This document shows, one piece after another, positions 1-8,625 of a stretch of 64,000 bases of DNA; within the stretch, counting starts at the first letter, position 1; each line of letters opens with the position of its first letter. The translations under genes and the position numbers were made by a program. The notes under the pieces were generated by a model that was not told the DNA's origin, ran no database searches, and saw only the letters and a list, made by a program, of their open reading frames with translations. The stretch comes from Kordia sp. (GTDB taxonomy: Bacteria > Bacteroidota > Bacteroidia > Flavobacteriales > Flavobacteriaceae), in contig NZ_JAKVBC010000022.1 of NCBI RefSeq assembly GCF_022447245.1, positions 1 through 64,000 on the forward strand. Reading direction: 5' to 3'.

Positions 1-76
1 TACTCAAGCGGCCAACGAGGACAGACTGTAAATCTGTTGGTTTTTACCTTCGCAGGTTCGAATCCTGCTCTCCCCA
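1..76 (+). tRNA. tRNA-Tyr(GTA), 5' end cut off by window start
   Basis: The anticodon arm has stem ACAGA/TCTGT around loop CTGTAAA, giving anticodon GTA. A long variable arm (class II) and a normal T arm (GGTTCGAATCC) follow. The 3' acceptor strand TCTCCCC ends at 75 with discriminator A at 76. About eight 5' bases of the acceptor stem lie outside the window. It starts a tRNA-Tyr/Gly/Thr cluster ahead of tuf. Confidence 0.93.
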
Positions 77-86
77 CTAAATAAAA

Positions 87-159
87 GCGAGAGTAGCTCA
101 GTTGGTAGAGCGTCAGCCTTCCAAGCTGAATGTCGCCGGTTCGAACCCGGTCTCTCGCT
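87..159 (+). tRNA. tRNA-Gly(TCC)
   Basis: Complete cloverleaf: acceptor GCGAGAG pairs with CTCTCGC, the D arm has AGCTCAGTTGGTAGAGC, the anticodon loop CTTCCAA gives TCC, and the T loop is GGTTCGAACCC. It lies 10 nt after tRNA-Tyr and 13 nt before tRNA-Thr, so the three are probably one transcript. Confidence 0.96.
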
Positions 160-172
160 CTATATATTTCTT

Positions 173-244
173 GCCGATGTAGCTCAGGGGTAGAGTGTTT
201 CCTTGGTAAGGAAGAGGTCACGGGTTCAAATCCCGTCATTGGCT
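173..244 (+). tRNA. tRNA-Thr(GGT)
   Basis: Acceptor GCCGATG pairs with CATTGGC (one wobble), anticodon loop TTGGTAA gives GGT, and the T arm is GGGTTCAAATCCC. It is the last tRNA before tuf, 59 nt upstream of the tuf start, so tRNA processing probably generates the tuf mRNA 5' end if they are co-transcribed. Confidence 0.96.
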
Positions 245-303
245 CATAGAATGTATATAAATTGAACACTAATATATAACTAAGATTAAAAAATTATTAA
301 ATC

Positions 304-1488
304 ATGGCAAAGGAAACTTTTGATCGTTCCAAACCGCACTTAAATATTGGTACTATTGGACACGTAGATCACGGTAAAACTACTTTAACAGCTGCTATTA
401 CTAAAGTATTAGCTGATGCTGGTCTTTCTGAAGCAAGAGATTTCGATACTATCGATAATGCTCCTGAAGAAAAAGAAAGAGGTATTACTATTAATACTTC
501 TCACGTAGAATACCAAACTGCAAATCGTCACTATGCACACGTTGACTGTCCAGGTCACGCCGATTACGTAAAGAACATGGTAACTGGAGCTGCTCAAATG
601 GATGGAGCTATCTTAGTAGTTGCTGCTACAGATGGACCAATGCCACAAACTCGTGAGCACATCCTATTAGGACGTCAGGTTGGAGTTCCAAGAATTGTAG
701 TATTCTTGAACAAATGTGATATGGTAGATGATGAGGAATTATTAGAGCTTGTTGATATGGAGGTAAGAGATTTACTTTCTTTCTATAAGTATGATGGTGA
801 TAATGGACCAGTTATCCAAGGATCTGCTTTAGGAGCTTTAAATGGTGAGAAGCAATGGGTTGATACAGTATTAGAATTAATGGAAGCTGTTGATAACTGG
901 ATTGAGTTACCAAAAAGAGATGTTGATAAGGATTTCTTAATGCCAAATGAAGATCTATTCTCTATTACAGGTCGTCGTACTGTTGCAACAGGTCGTATTG
1001 AAACTGGTGTAGCTAACACAGGTGATGAAGTTGATATCATTGGTATGGGTGCTGAGAAGTTAAAGTCAACTATTACAGGAGTTGAGATGTTCCGTAAGAT
1101 CTTAGATAGAGGAGAAGCGGGAGATAACGTAGGTATCTTATTAAGAGGTATTGATAAAACTGAAATCAAAAGAGGTATGGTAATCTGTAAGCCTGGTTCT
1201 GTAACTCCACATAGTAAGTTTAAAGCTGAGGTGTATGTATTGAAGAAAGAGGAAGGTGGGCGTCACACTCCATTCCACAATAACTACCGTCCTCAGTTTT
1301 ACGTACGTACAACTGACGTAACAGGAACTATTAACTTACCTGAAGGTGTTGAGATGGTAATGCCAGGCGATAACTTGACAATTACTGTTGACTTAATCAA
1401 CGCAATTGCAATGAACGTTGGATTACGTTTTGCAATCCGTGAAGGTGGTAGAACTGTTGGTGCAGGTCAGGTAACTGAAATCTTATAA
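304..1488 (+). CDS. tuf: Elongation factor Tu
   Basis: EF-Tu is the cytoplasmic GTPase that delivers aminoacyl-tRNA to the ribosomal A site. The 394-residue length is normal for the family. The G domain shows the P-loop GHVDHGKT at residues 19-26, the switch II motif DCPGH near residue 81, and the guanine-specificity motif NKCD near 136. Domains 2 and 3 follow, including the GRTVGAGQV segment close to the C-terminus. ATG at 304 matches the universal MAKE.F.R..PH start. The gene sits between tRNA-Thr and tRNA-Trp, an arrangement typical of Bacteroidota, and ends at a strong intrinsic terminator, which separates it from secE-nusG. Confidence 0.99.
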   Translation: MAKETFDRSKPHLNIGTIGHVDHGKTTLTAAITKVLADAGLSEARDFDTIDNAPEEKERGITINTSHVEYQTANRHYAHVDCPGHADYVKNMVTGAAQMDGAILVVAATDGPMPQTREHILLGRQVGVPRIVVFLNKCDMVDDEELLELVDMEVRDLLSFYKYDGDNGPVIQGSALGALNGEKQWVDTVLELMEAVDNWIELPKRDVDKDFLMPNEDLFSITGRRTVATGRIETGVANTGDEVDIIGMGAEKLKSTITGVEMFRKILDRGEAGDNVGILLRGIDKTEIKRGMVICKPGSVTPHSKFKAEVYVLKKEEGGRHTPFHNNYRPQFYVRTTDVTGTINLPEGVEMVMPGDNLTITVDLINAIAMNVGLRFAIREGGRTVGAGQVTEIL

Positions 1489-1518
1489 TTTAAGAAGCAA
1501 TAATTAATAAATATAGAG

Positions 1519-1548
1519 GGTGTCCCGTTCTTTTCGGGACGCCTTTTT
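1519..1548 (+). terminator. Rho-independent terminator after tuf
   Basis: Nine-bp stem GGTGTCCCG/CGGGACGCC (one G-U pair), 7-nt loop, then a run of five T. It lies 30 nt after the tuf stop and just before tRNA-Trp, so the tRNA-Trp-secE-nusG unit needs its own promoter or readthrough. Confidence 0.9.
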
Positions 1549-1555
1549 ATAGAAT

Positions 1556-1628
1556 ACGGGTTTAGCTCAGTTGGTAGAGCACTGGTCTCCAAAACCAGGT
1601 GTCGGGAGTTCGAGCCTCTCAACCCGTG
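1556..1628 (+). tRNA. tRNA-Trp(CCA)
   Basis: Acceptor ACGGGTT pairs with AACCCGT, the anticodon loop CTCCAAA gives CCA, and the D and T arms are canonical. The discriminator is G at 1628. It sits 16 nt before secE, the conserved tRNA-Trp-secE-nusG order. Confidence 0.96.
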
Positions 1629-1644
1629 CTAATAAAATCGCAAT

Positions 1645-1848
1645 ATGGCTGGTATAGTAAATTACGTAAAAGAATCTTTCGAAGAATTAAGAACAAATGT
1701 TACATGGACGCCTTGGGCTGAAGCGCAACGCTTAACAATTGTAGTAGCTGTTTTTTCTATAATTTTCTCATTAGCTATTTGGGGAGTTGATACTGTCTTT
1801 GCAAAGGTGTTAGGTTTTGTATATGATCTAGTGTTAGGAAATGTTTAA
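1645..1848 (+). CDS. secE: Preprotein translocase subunit SecE
   Basis: SecE is the small essential subunit of the inner-membrane SecYEG channel and clamps SecY. The 67-residue protein has an amphipathic N-terminal helix (YVKESFEELRTNVTWTP, with the conserved E-LR-V-WP pattern) followed by one hydrophobic segment at about residues 29-50. This is the single-membrane-span form usual outside enteric bacteria. It follows tRNA-Trp directly and is 23 nt upstream of nusG, presumably co-transcribed with it. Confidence 0.96.
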   Translation: MAGIVNYVKESFEELRTNVTWTPWAEAQRLTIVVAVFSIIFSLAIWGVDTVFAKVLGFVYDLVLGNV

Positions 1849-1871
1849 TCACCTCAAAAACAAAGTTAGTT

Positions 1872-2423
1872 ATGGCGGATTCTAATGTAAAGAAGTGGTA
1901 TGTTGTGAGAGCTGTCAGTGGGCAGGAGAACAAGGTTAAAACGTATATCGAAAGTGAAATCGTTAGACTTGGTTTGGAAGATTATGTTGAGGAAGTTTTA
2001 GTTCCAACGGAAAAAGTAATTCAAATCCGTAATGGAAAAAAAATAAATAAAGAAAGAGTGTACTTTCCAGGGTACATAATGGTGAAAGCTAATTTGGCTG
2101 GTGAAGTATCTCACGTAATAAAATCAGTTACAAATGTAATAGGTTTTTTAGGAGAAGTAAAAGGAGGAGATCCTGTTCCTTTAAGGCAATCAGAGGTGAA
2201 TAGAATGTTAGGGAAGGTAGATGAATTAGCAGTGAAAACAGATAATGTTGCTATTCCATTCACGCTAGGAGAAACAGTTAAAGTAATTGATGGCCCTTTC
2301 AATGGGTTTAATGGAACAGTTGAGAAGGTCAACGAAGAAAAACGTAAGTTAGAAGTAATGGTTAAAATTTTTGGAAGAAAAACACCATTAGAGTTAAGTT
2401 ACATGCAAGTAGAGAAAATATAA
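1872..2423 (+). CDS. nusG: Transcription termination/antitermination protein NusG
   Basis: NusG binds the RNA polymerase clamp helices to increase processivity and links transcription to Rho or the ribosome. The 183-residue protein has the N-terminal NGN domain starting KKWYVVRAVSGQENKVK (residues 7-23) and the typical VYFPGYIMVKA segment near residue 63. The C-terminal KOW domain is near residues 130-183 (VKVIDGPFNGFNGTVEKVNEE). It lies between secE and rplK in the standard order. Confidence 0.98.
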   Translation: MADSNVKKWYVVRAVSGQENKVKTYIESEIVRLGLEDYVEEVLVPTEKVIQIRNGKKINKERVYFPGYIMVKANLAGEVSHVIKSVTNVIGFLGEVKGGDPVPLRQSEVNRMLGKVDELAVKTDNVAIPFTLGETVKVIDGPFNGFNGTVEKVNEEKRKLEVMVKIFGRKTPLELSYMQVEKI

Positions 2424-2445
2424 TTGTTACATGTTATATATAAGT

Positions 2446-2477
2446 AACACTTTTTAGCTTCCAAACAAAAAAGTGTT
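2446..2477 (+). promoter_or_regulatory. Hairpin in nusG-rplK spacer, possible ribosomal-protein leader
   Basis: A perfect 10-bp stem AACACTTTTT/AAAAAGTGTT with a 12-nt loop ends 20 nt before the rplK start. No T-run follows, so it is not a standard terminator. Its place ahead of rplK-rplA fits a translational control site for the L11 operon (L1 is the known repressor in other bacteria), but the L1-binding motif was not established here. Confidence 0.5.
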
Positions 2478-2497
2478 GCGAAATCAAAAACAAGAAA

Positions 2498-2935
2498 ATG
2501 GCAAAAGAATTAAGTAAAGTAGTAAAGCTACAAGTTAGGGGAGGTGCAGCGAATCCGTCGCCACCGGTTGGACCCGCTTTAGGTGCTGCCGGAGTTAATA
2601 TCATGGAGTTCTGTAAGCAGTTTAATGCTAGAACGCAAGATAAACAAGGTAAGGTAGTTCCAGTTGTTATTTCTGTATACAAAGATAAATCATTTGACTT
2701 TGTAGTGAAAACAGCGCCAGCGGCAGTTCAGCTTATGGAAGCGGCAAAGATTAAAAAAGGATCAGGTGAGCCTAACCGAAAGAAAGTAGCAAGCGTTACT
2801 TGGGAACAAGTAAAAGCAATTGCTGAAGACAAAATGCAAGATTTGAATGCATTTACAGTTGAGTCAGCTATGAGTATGGTTGCAGGTACTGCAAGATCAA
2901 TGGGATTAACAGTATCAGGTGATAAACCTTTTTAA
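2498..2935 (+). CDS. rplK: 50S ribosomal protein L11
   Basis: L11 forms the GTPase-associated centre stalk base with 23S rRNA helices 43/44. The 145-residue length is normal. The N-terminal domain begins [20 protein letters not shown] with the proline-rich turn (residues 7-26) characteristic of L11, and the C-terminal rRNA-binding domain shows [19 protein letters not shown]. It is 13 nt ahead of rplA, the classic rplK-rplA pair. Confidence 0.98.
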   Translation: MAKELSKVVKLQVRGGAANPSPPVGPALGAAGVNIMEFCKQFNARTQDKQGKVVPVVISVYKDKSFDFVVKTAPAAVQLMEAAKIKKGSGEPNRKKVASVTWEQVKAIAEDKMQDLNAFTVESAMSMVAGTARSMGLTVSGDKPF

Positions 2936-2948
2936 ATCGTAAGAACAA

Positions 2949-3638
2949 ATGGCACGAGTAACAAAGAAGCATAAAGAGGCTTTGGCTAAAGTAGATAGAA
3001 ATAAATTATATTCTATTGCAGAGGCATCAAGCTTAGTAAAAGAAATCACAAATGTAAAATTTGACGCGTCTGTTGATATTGCTGTACGATTAGGTGTTGA
3101 TCCACGTAAAGCAAATCAAATGGTTCGTGGTGTGGTAACATTACCTCACGGAACAGGTAAGGATGTAAAAGTTTTAGCATTAGTAACTCCAGACAAGGAA
3201 GCAGAAGCTACAGAAGCAGGAGCTGACTTTGTTGGATTAGATGAGTTCCTTCAAAAAATTAAAGGAGGATGGACAGATGTTGATGTAATCATCACTATGC
3301 CAAGTGTAATGGGTAAGTTAGGGCCTTTAGGTAGAATTTTAGGGCCAAGAGGATTAATGCCAAACCCAAAAACTGGTACTGTAACTATGGATGTTGCAAA
3401 AGCTGTAAGAGAAGTGAAAGCTGGTAAAATTGACTTCAAAGTTGATAAAACTGGAATCGTTCATGCAGCAATTGGTAAAGCATCATTCTCTCCTGAAAAA
3501 TTAGAAGGGAACGCAGCTGAATTATTACAAACATTAATCAAATTAAAGCCAACTGCGGCAAAAGGTACATACATTAAAAGTATTTATATGTCTAGTACTA
3601 TGAGCCCAAGTGTAGCTGTTGATCCAAAAACAGTTTAA
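2949..3638 (+). CDS. rplA: 50S ribosomal protein L1
   Basis: L1 builds the mobile L1 stalk involved in release of E-site tRNA and, in many bacteria, represses its own operon by binding the mRNA. The 229-residue protein is full length. Conserved segments include [18 protein letters not shown] (residues 38-55), the central [20 protein letters not shown], and the C-terminal [18 protein letters not shown]. It lies between rplK and rplJ with short gaps (13 and 23 nt). Confidence 0.98.
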   Translation: MARVTKKHKEALAKVDRNKLYSIAEASSLVKEITNVKFDASVDIAVRLGVDPRKANQMVRGVVTLPHGTGKDVKVLALVTPDKEAEATEAGADFVGLDEFLQKIKGGWTDVDVIITMPSVMGKLGPLGRILGPRGLMPNPKTGTVTMDVAKAVREVKAGKIDFKVDKTGIVHAAIGKASFSPEKLEGNAAELLQTLIKLKPTAAKGTYIKSIYMSSTMSPSVAVDPKTV

Positions 3639-3661
3639 TTGGTAGTTAAAAAGATTTTATC

Positions 3662-4183
3662 ATGACTAAAGAAGAAAAATCAGTAGTAATAGAAGAATTA
3701 ACTGCACAGTTAGCTGAAAATACAAATATTTACTTAACAGATATCTCTGGTTTAAATGCTGATGCAACTTCAGCTTTACGTAGAGCTTGTTTTAAAGGTA
3801 ATATTAAACTTGCAGTAATCAAGAATACATTGCTTGCTAAAGCAATGGAAGCTTCTGATAAAGACTTTGGAGAACTTCCTGAAGTATTAAAAGGAAACAC
3901 TTCATTGATGTTATCAGAAACGGGAAATGCTCCTGCGAAATTAATCAAAGAGTTCAGAAAAAAGCAAAAAGCTGATAAGCCACTTTTAAAAGGTGCTTTC
4001 ATTGAATCTGCGGTTTACGTTGGAGACGATCAATTAGATGTATTAGTTGATATCAAATCTAGAGAAGAGCTTATTGGAGAAATTGTTGGATTATTACAGT
4101 CTCCTGCTAAGAATGTTGTTTCTGCTCTTCAGTCTGGAGGAGGAAAATTAGCTGGTATCTTAAAAACATTATCTGAAAGATAA
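3662..4183 (+). CDS. rplJ: 50S ribosomal protein L10
   Basis: L10 anchors the L7/L12 dimers to the ribosome stalk. The 173-residue protein starts TKEEKSVVIEELTAQLAENT, typical of L10. It contains the central FKGNIKLAVIKNTLLAKAM motif and the C-terminal helix that binds L12 dimers (residues ~140-173). The 23-nt gap to rplA is too short to hold a long L10 leader, so autoregulation, if present, must use sequence inside rplA or the short spacer. Confidence 0.97.
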   Translation: MTKEEKSVVIEELTAQLAENTNIYLTDISGLNADATSALRRACFKGNIKLAVIKNTLLAKAMEASDKDFGELPEVLKGNTSLMLSETGNAPAKLIKEFRKKQKADKPLLKGAFIESAVYVGDDQLDVLVDIKSREELIGEIVGLLQSPAKNVVSALQSGGGKLAGILKTLSER

Positions 4184-4247
4184 TTCAAAAAGTACGCACT
4201 TAACAAAACAAATATTTAACAAAAACATTATTTTAAAACGATAGAAA

Positions 4248-4622
4248 ATGGCAGATTTAAAAGAATTCGCAGAACAATTAGTTAACTTAACAGTAAAAGA
4301 AGTTAACGAATTAGCAGATATATTAAAAGAAGAGTACGGTATTGAGCCTGCTGCAGCTGCTGCTGTAGTTCAAGCTGGACCTACTGCTGACGCCGGTGGA
4401 GAAGATGAGAAGACTGAATTTGACGTAATCTTAAAAGCTCCAGGAGGATCTAAATTAGCAGTAGTTAAATTAGTAAAAGAATTAACTGGTTTAGGTCTTA
4501 AAGACGCTAAAGGTGTAGTTGATTCAGCACCAGCTCCAATCAAAGAAGGAGTATCTAAAGATGAGGCTGAAGGTCTTAAAGCAGCTTTAGAAGAAGCAGG
4601 AGCAGAGGTTGAGCTTAAGTAA
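4248..4622 (+). CDS. rplL: 50S ribosomal protein L7/L12
   Basis: L7/L12 is the multicopy stalk protein that recruits and stimulates the translational GTPases. The 124-residue protein has the N-terminal dimerisation domain ([20 protein letters not shown]), an alanine-rich hinge (residues ~37-55), and the C-terminal factor-binding domain with [20 protein letters not shown] and [19 protein letters not shown]. It follows rplJ by 64 nt and is separated from rpoB by a strong stem-loop. Confidence 0.98.
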   Translation: MADLKEFAEQLVNLTVKEVNELADILKEEYGIEPAAAAAVVQAGPTADAGGEDEKTEFDVILKAPGGSKLAVVKLVKELTGLGLKDAKGVVDSAPAPIKEGVSKDEAEGLKAALEEAGAEVELK

Positions 4623-4644
4623 GCTTACCAAGCTATAAAAACTT

Positions 4645-4687
4645 GGTTTAGGTCTTTGGGATAGTCCCCTAAGACCTAAACCCTTTT
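4645..4687 (+). terminator. Stem-loop / partial terminator (attenuator) between rplL and rpoB
   Basis: A perfect 12-bp stem GGTTTAGGTCTT/AAGACCTAAACC encloses an inner GGG/CCC helix and is followed by CTTTTG. It starts 22 nt after the rplL stop. In other bacteria a weak terminator here lowers rpoBC transcription relative to ribosomal proteins. The short T-run suits partial rather than full termination. Confidence 0.82.
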
Positions 4688-4747
4688 GTGCATATAAGCG
4701 TGAATACGTTTTATTTTATTTTATTTTAATCATAATATTGTCCATTG

Positions 4748-7700
4748 ATGTTCATAAATCAGACTGAAAGATTAAATTTCGCCTCGGCAAAACACACACC
4801 GGAATATCCAGATTTCTTAGATATTCAAATCAAATCATTCCAAGATTTCTTCCAATTAGAAACGAAATCTGAAGAGCGTGGCGAAGAAGGATTATACAAC
4901 ACCTTCCAAGAAAACTTTCCAATTACAGACACGCGTAATCAATTCGTATTAGAATTCCTTGATTACTTCGTCGACCCACCACGATACAATATTCAAGAAT
5001 GTATCGAAAGAGGATTAACGTATAGTGTCCCGTTAAAAGCACGTTTAAAATTATACTGTACAGATCCAGAGCATGAAGACTTTGAAACAATAGTACAAGA
5101 TGTATATTTAGGTACAATTCCTTACATGACTCCAAGTGGAACTTTCTGTATTAATGGAGCTGAACGTGTAGTAGTTTCACAGTTACACCGTTCGCCAGGA
5201 GTCTTTTTTGGACAATCTTTCCATGCAAATGGAACTAAGCTTTATTCTGCCAGAGTAATTCCTTTCAAAGGTTCTTGGATAGAATTTGCAACAGATATCA
5301 ATAGCGTGATGTACGCATATATTGATAGAAAGAAAAAATTACCTGTAACTACATTATTTAGAGCTATCGGTTTTGAAAGTGATAAAGATATTCTAGAAAT
5401 ATTTGATCTTGCTGAAGAAGTGAAAGTTTCTAAAAGTGGACTTAAAAAAGTTCTTGGACGTAAGTTAGCTGCGCGTGTATTAAACACATGGCATGAAGAC
5501 TTCGTAGATGAGGATACAGGAGAAGTAGTATCAATCGAGCGTAACGAAATTGTATTAGATCGTGATACTATCTTAGAAAAAGAACACATAGAAGAAATCG
5601 TAGAAGCTGGTGTAAAAATGATTCTTTTACACAAAGAAGAAAATCAAGCTGGTGATTATGCGATTATCCATAATACATTACAAAAAGACCCTACAAACTC
5701 TGAAAAAGAAGCTGTAGAGCATATTTATCGTCAACTTCGTAATGCAGAACCGCCAGATGAGGAAACTGCACGTGGTATTATTGATAAATTATTCTTCTCT
5801 GACCAACGTTACAACCTTGGTGGAGTAGGTCGTTACCGTATGAACAAAAAGTTAGGATTGAATATCGATATGGATAAGCAAGTCTTAACAAAAGAAGATA
5901 TCATCACCATCATCAAGTACTTAATTGAGTTGATTAACTCGAAAGCAGAAATTGATGATATTGATCACTTATCTAACAGACGTGTTCGTACAGTAGGAGA
6001 GCAATTAGCACAACAATTCGGAGTTGGTCTTGCACGTATGGCAAGAACAATCCGTGAGCGTATGAACGTTAGAGATAATGAAGTATTTACACCAATCGAT
6101 TTGATCAATGCAAAGACTTTATCATCTGTAATTAATTCATTCTTCGGAACGAATCAGTTGTCGCAATTCATGGATCAAACGAATCCATTAGCTGAGATTA
6201 CACACAAGCGTCGTTTATCGGCTTTAGGACCTGGAGGACTTTCACGAGAAAGAGCAGGTTTCGAGGTTCGTGACGTTCACTATACACATTATGGGCGTTT
6301 ATGTCCAATTGAAACACCAGAAGGACCAAACATTGGATTAATTTCATCTCTTGGGGTATTTGCGAAAGTAAACTCTATGGGATTCTTAGAAACTCCATAT
6401 CGTAAGGTTGAAGATGGTAAAGTAGATATTAACAAATTCTCGTACTTAAGTGCTGAGGAAGAAGAAGGAATGAAAATTGCTCAAGCAAACATTCCACTTA
6501 CAGAAGATGGAACAATTAGTGTAGATAAAGTTATTGCTCGTGAAGAAGGAGATTTCCCAGTGGTTTCTCCATCTGAAATTCAATATACAGACGTTGCACC
6601 AAACCAGATTGCTTCTATCTCCGCATCGTTAATTCCATTCTTGGAGCATGATGATGCAAACCGTGCCTTGATGGGATCAAACATGATGCGTCAAGCAGTA
6701 CCTTTATTACGTCCACAATCTCCAATCGTAGGAACAGGATTAGAACGTCAAGTTGCTTCTGATTCAAGAGTATTAGTAAATGCTGAAGGCGATGGATTGG
6801 TAGAATATGTAGATGCTAATAAAATTACAATCAAGTACGATCGTACGGATGAAGAAAGATTGGTGAGTTTTGATGGAGATTCAAAAACATATAACTTAAT
6901 CAAATTCCGTAAAACAAACCAAAGTACATCTATCAACTTAAAGCCAATTGTAAGAAGAGGTGACAGAGTTAAAAAAGGACAAGTACTTTGTGAAGGATAC
7001 GCAACACAAAAAGGAGAATTGGCACTTGGACGTAACATGAAAGTTGCCTTCATGCCTTGGAAAGGATATAACTTTGAGGATGCGATTGTGATTTCTGAAA
7101 GAGTTGTTCGTGAAGATGTATTTACCTCTATTCACATTGATGAATACTCAATGGATGTAAGAGATACAAAATTAGGAGCTGAAGAATTAACTAACGACAT
7201 TCCAAATGTTTCTGAAGAGGCTACAAAAGACTTGGATGAAAACGGAATGATTAGAATTGGAGCCGAGGTAAAACCTGGTGATATTCTTATTGGTAAAATT
7301 ACGCCAAAAGGAGAATCAGATCCTACTCCAGAAGAAAAATTATTACGTGCAATCTTTGGTGATAAAGCAGGTGATGTAAAAGATGCTTCGTTAAAAGCCT
7401 CACCATCTTTACATGGAGTTGTAATTAATAAAAAATTATTCTCAAGAGCAATCAAAGACAAGCGTAAGAGAGCTAAAGATAAAGAAGAAATCGCAACTTT
7501 AGAATTGGAATATGCTTCTAAATTTGAAGAGTTGAGAGGAATCTTAATCGATAAGTTATTTACAATTGTAAATGGAAAAACTTCGCAAGGAGTTCAAAAT
7601 GATCTTGGAGAAGAAGTATTGCCAAAAGGAAAGAAGTTCACGCTAAAAATGTTAAATGCTGTTGAAGATTATGCACACTTAACAGGAGGAACTTGGACTA

Positions 7701-8557
7701 CGGATGATGATACAAACAGAGCTGTTGCAGATTTAGTACACAACTATAAAATCAAACTTAATGACCTTCAAGGAGCATTAAGAAGAGATAAATTTACAAT
7801 CTCAGTTGGAGATGAATTACCAGCGGGAATCTTAAAACTTGCTAAAGTTTACATCGCTAAAAAGCGTAAACTAAAAGTAGGAGATAAGATGGCAGGTCGT
7901 CACGGTAACAAAGGTATCGTTGCACGTATCGTCCGTCAAGAAGATATGCCATTCTTAGAAGATGGAACGCCAGTTGATATTGTATTGAATCCATTAGGTG
8001 TACCATCTCGTATGAATATCGGTCAGATTTATGAAACGGTATTAGGATGGGCAGGAGAAAAACTAGATCGTAAGTATGCAACGCCAATCTTTGATGGTGC
8101 TTCTTTAGAGCAGATCAATGAAATTACTGATGAAGCAGGAATTCCAAGATTTGGACACACATATCTTTATGATGGTGGAACAGGAGAGCGTTTTGATCAG
8201 CCAGCTACAGTAGGTATTATCTACATGCTGAAACTTGGTCACATGGTAGATGATAAGATGCACGCACGTTCAATTGGACCATACTCGTTAATTACGCAAC
8301 AGCCATTAGGTGGTAAAGCACAATTTGGAGGTCAGCGTTTTGGAGAAATGGAAGTTTGGGCACTAGAAGCATATGGAGCATCTAGTACACTTAGAGAAAT
8401 ACTGACTGTAAAATCTGATGATGTTATTGGTAGAGCTAAAACATACGAAGCAATCGTAAAAGGAGAGCCAATGCCAGAACCAGGATTACCAGAATCATTC
8501 AATGTATTAATGCATGAATTGAAAGGTCTTGGATTAGACATCAGATTAGAAGAATAA
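4748..8557 (+). CDS. rpoB: DNA-directed RNA polymerase subunit beta
   Basis: RpoB forms one pincer of RNA polymerase with the rifampicin pocket and part of the active site. The protein is 1269 residues from ATG 4748; the reading frame opens one codon earlier at a TTG (4745), but ATG is the better start. Landmarks are the N-terminal [19 protein letters not shown], the rifampicin region [20 protein letters not shown] with [13 protein letters not shown] after it, the [13 protein letters not shown] segment, and the C-terminal [20 protein letters not shown]. The length includes lineage-specific insertions usual in Bacteroidota. The rif-region residues look wild type (D in QFMDQ, H in THKRR, S in RRLSAL). 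Confidence 0.99.
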   Translation: MFINQTERLNFASAKHTPEYPDFLDIQIKSFQDFFQLETKSEERGEEGLYNTFQENFPITDTRNQFVLEFLDYFVDPPRYNIQECIERGLTYSVPLKARLKLYCTDPEHEDFETIVQDVYLGTIPYMTPSGTFCINGAERVVVSQLHRSPGVFFGQSFHANGTKLYSARVIPFKGSWIEFATDINSVMYAYIDRKKKLPVTTLFRAIGFESDKDILEIFDLAEEVKVSKSGLKKVLGRKLAARVLNTWHEDFVDEDTGEVVSIERNEIVLDRDTILEKEHIEEIVEAGVKMILLHKEENQAGDYAIIHNTLQKDPTNSEKEAVEHIYRQLRNAEPPDEETARGIIDKLFFSDQRYNLGGVGRYRMNKKLGLNIDMDKQVLTKEDIITIIKYLIELINSKAEIDDIDHLSNRRVRTVGEQLAQQFGVGLARMARTIRERMNVRDNEVFTPIDLINAKTLSSVINSFFGTNQLSQFMDQTNPLAEITHKRRLSALGPGGLSRERAGFEVRDVHYTHYGRLCPIETPEGPNIGLISSLGVFAKVNSMGFLETPYRKVEDGKVDINKFSYLSAEEEEGMKIAQANIPLTEDGTISVDKVIAREEGDFPVVSPSEIQYTDVAPNQIASISASLIPFLEHDDANRALMGSNMMRQAVPLLRPQSPIVGTGLERQVASDSRVLVNAEGDGLVEYVDANKITIKYDRTDEERLVSFDGDSKTYNLIKFRKTNQSTSINLKPIVRRGDRVKKGQVLCEGYATQKGELALGRNMKVAFMPWKGYNFEDAIVISERVVREDVFTSIHIDEYSMDVRDTKLGAEELTNDIPNVSEEATKDLDENGMIRIGAEVKPGDILIGKITPKGESDPTPEEKLLRAIFGDKAGDVKDASLKASPSLHGVVINKKLFSRAIKDKRKRAKDKEEIATLELEYASKFEELRGILIDKLFTIVNGKTSQGVQNDLGEEVLPKGKKFTLKMLNAVEDYAHLTGGTWTTDDDTNRAVADLVHNYKIKLNDLQGALRRDKFTISVGDELPAGILKLAKVYIAKKRKLKVGDKMAGRHGNKGIVARIVRQEDMPFLEDGTPVDIVLNPLGVPSRMNIGQIYETVLGWAGEKLDRKYATPIFDGASLEQINEITDEAGIPRFGHTYLYDGGTGERFDQPATVGIIYMLKLGHMVDDKMHARSIGPYSLITQQPLGGKAQFGGQRFGEMEVWALEAYGASSTLREILTVKSDDVIGRAKTYEAIVKGEPMPEPGLPESFNVLMHELKGLGLDIRLEE

Positions 8558-8565
8558 ATTAAATT

Positions 8566-8590
8566 GCCGTGCGGTCTATGATGGCACGGC
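8566..8590 (+). other. Hairpin in the rpoB-rpoC spacer
   Basis: A perfect GC-rich 7-bp stem GCCGTGC/GCACGGC with an 11-nt loop, 8 nt after the rpoB stop and 36 nt before the rpoC ATG. No T-run follows, so it may affect mRNA processing, stability or rpoC translation rather than termination. It would also fold over the upstream in-frame GTG (8569), which argues against that codon being the rpoC start. Confidence 0.6.
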
Positions 8591-8625
8591 TAAGAATTAC
8601 ACATAATTCATTATCAACCATTAGT

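Noticed and set aside
8569-8625. GTG at 8569 as the rpoC start
   Set aside because: The added residues are not conserved in RpoC and the codon sits inside a stable hairpin; ATG 8626 matches the family start.
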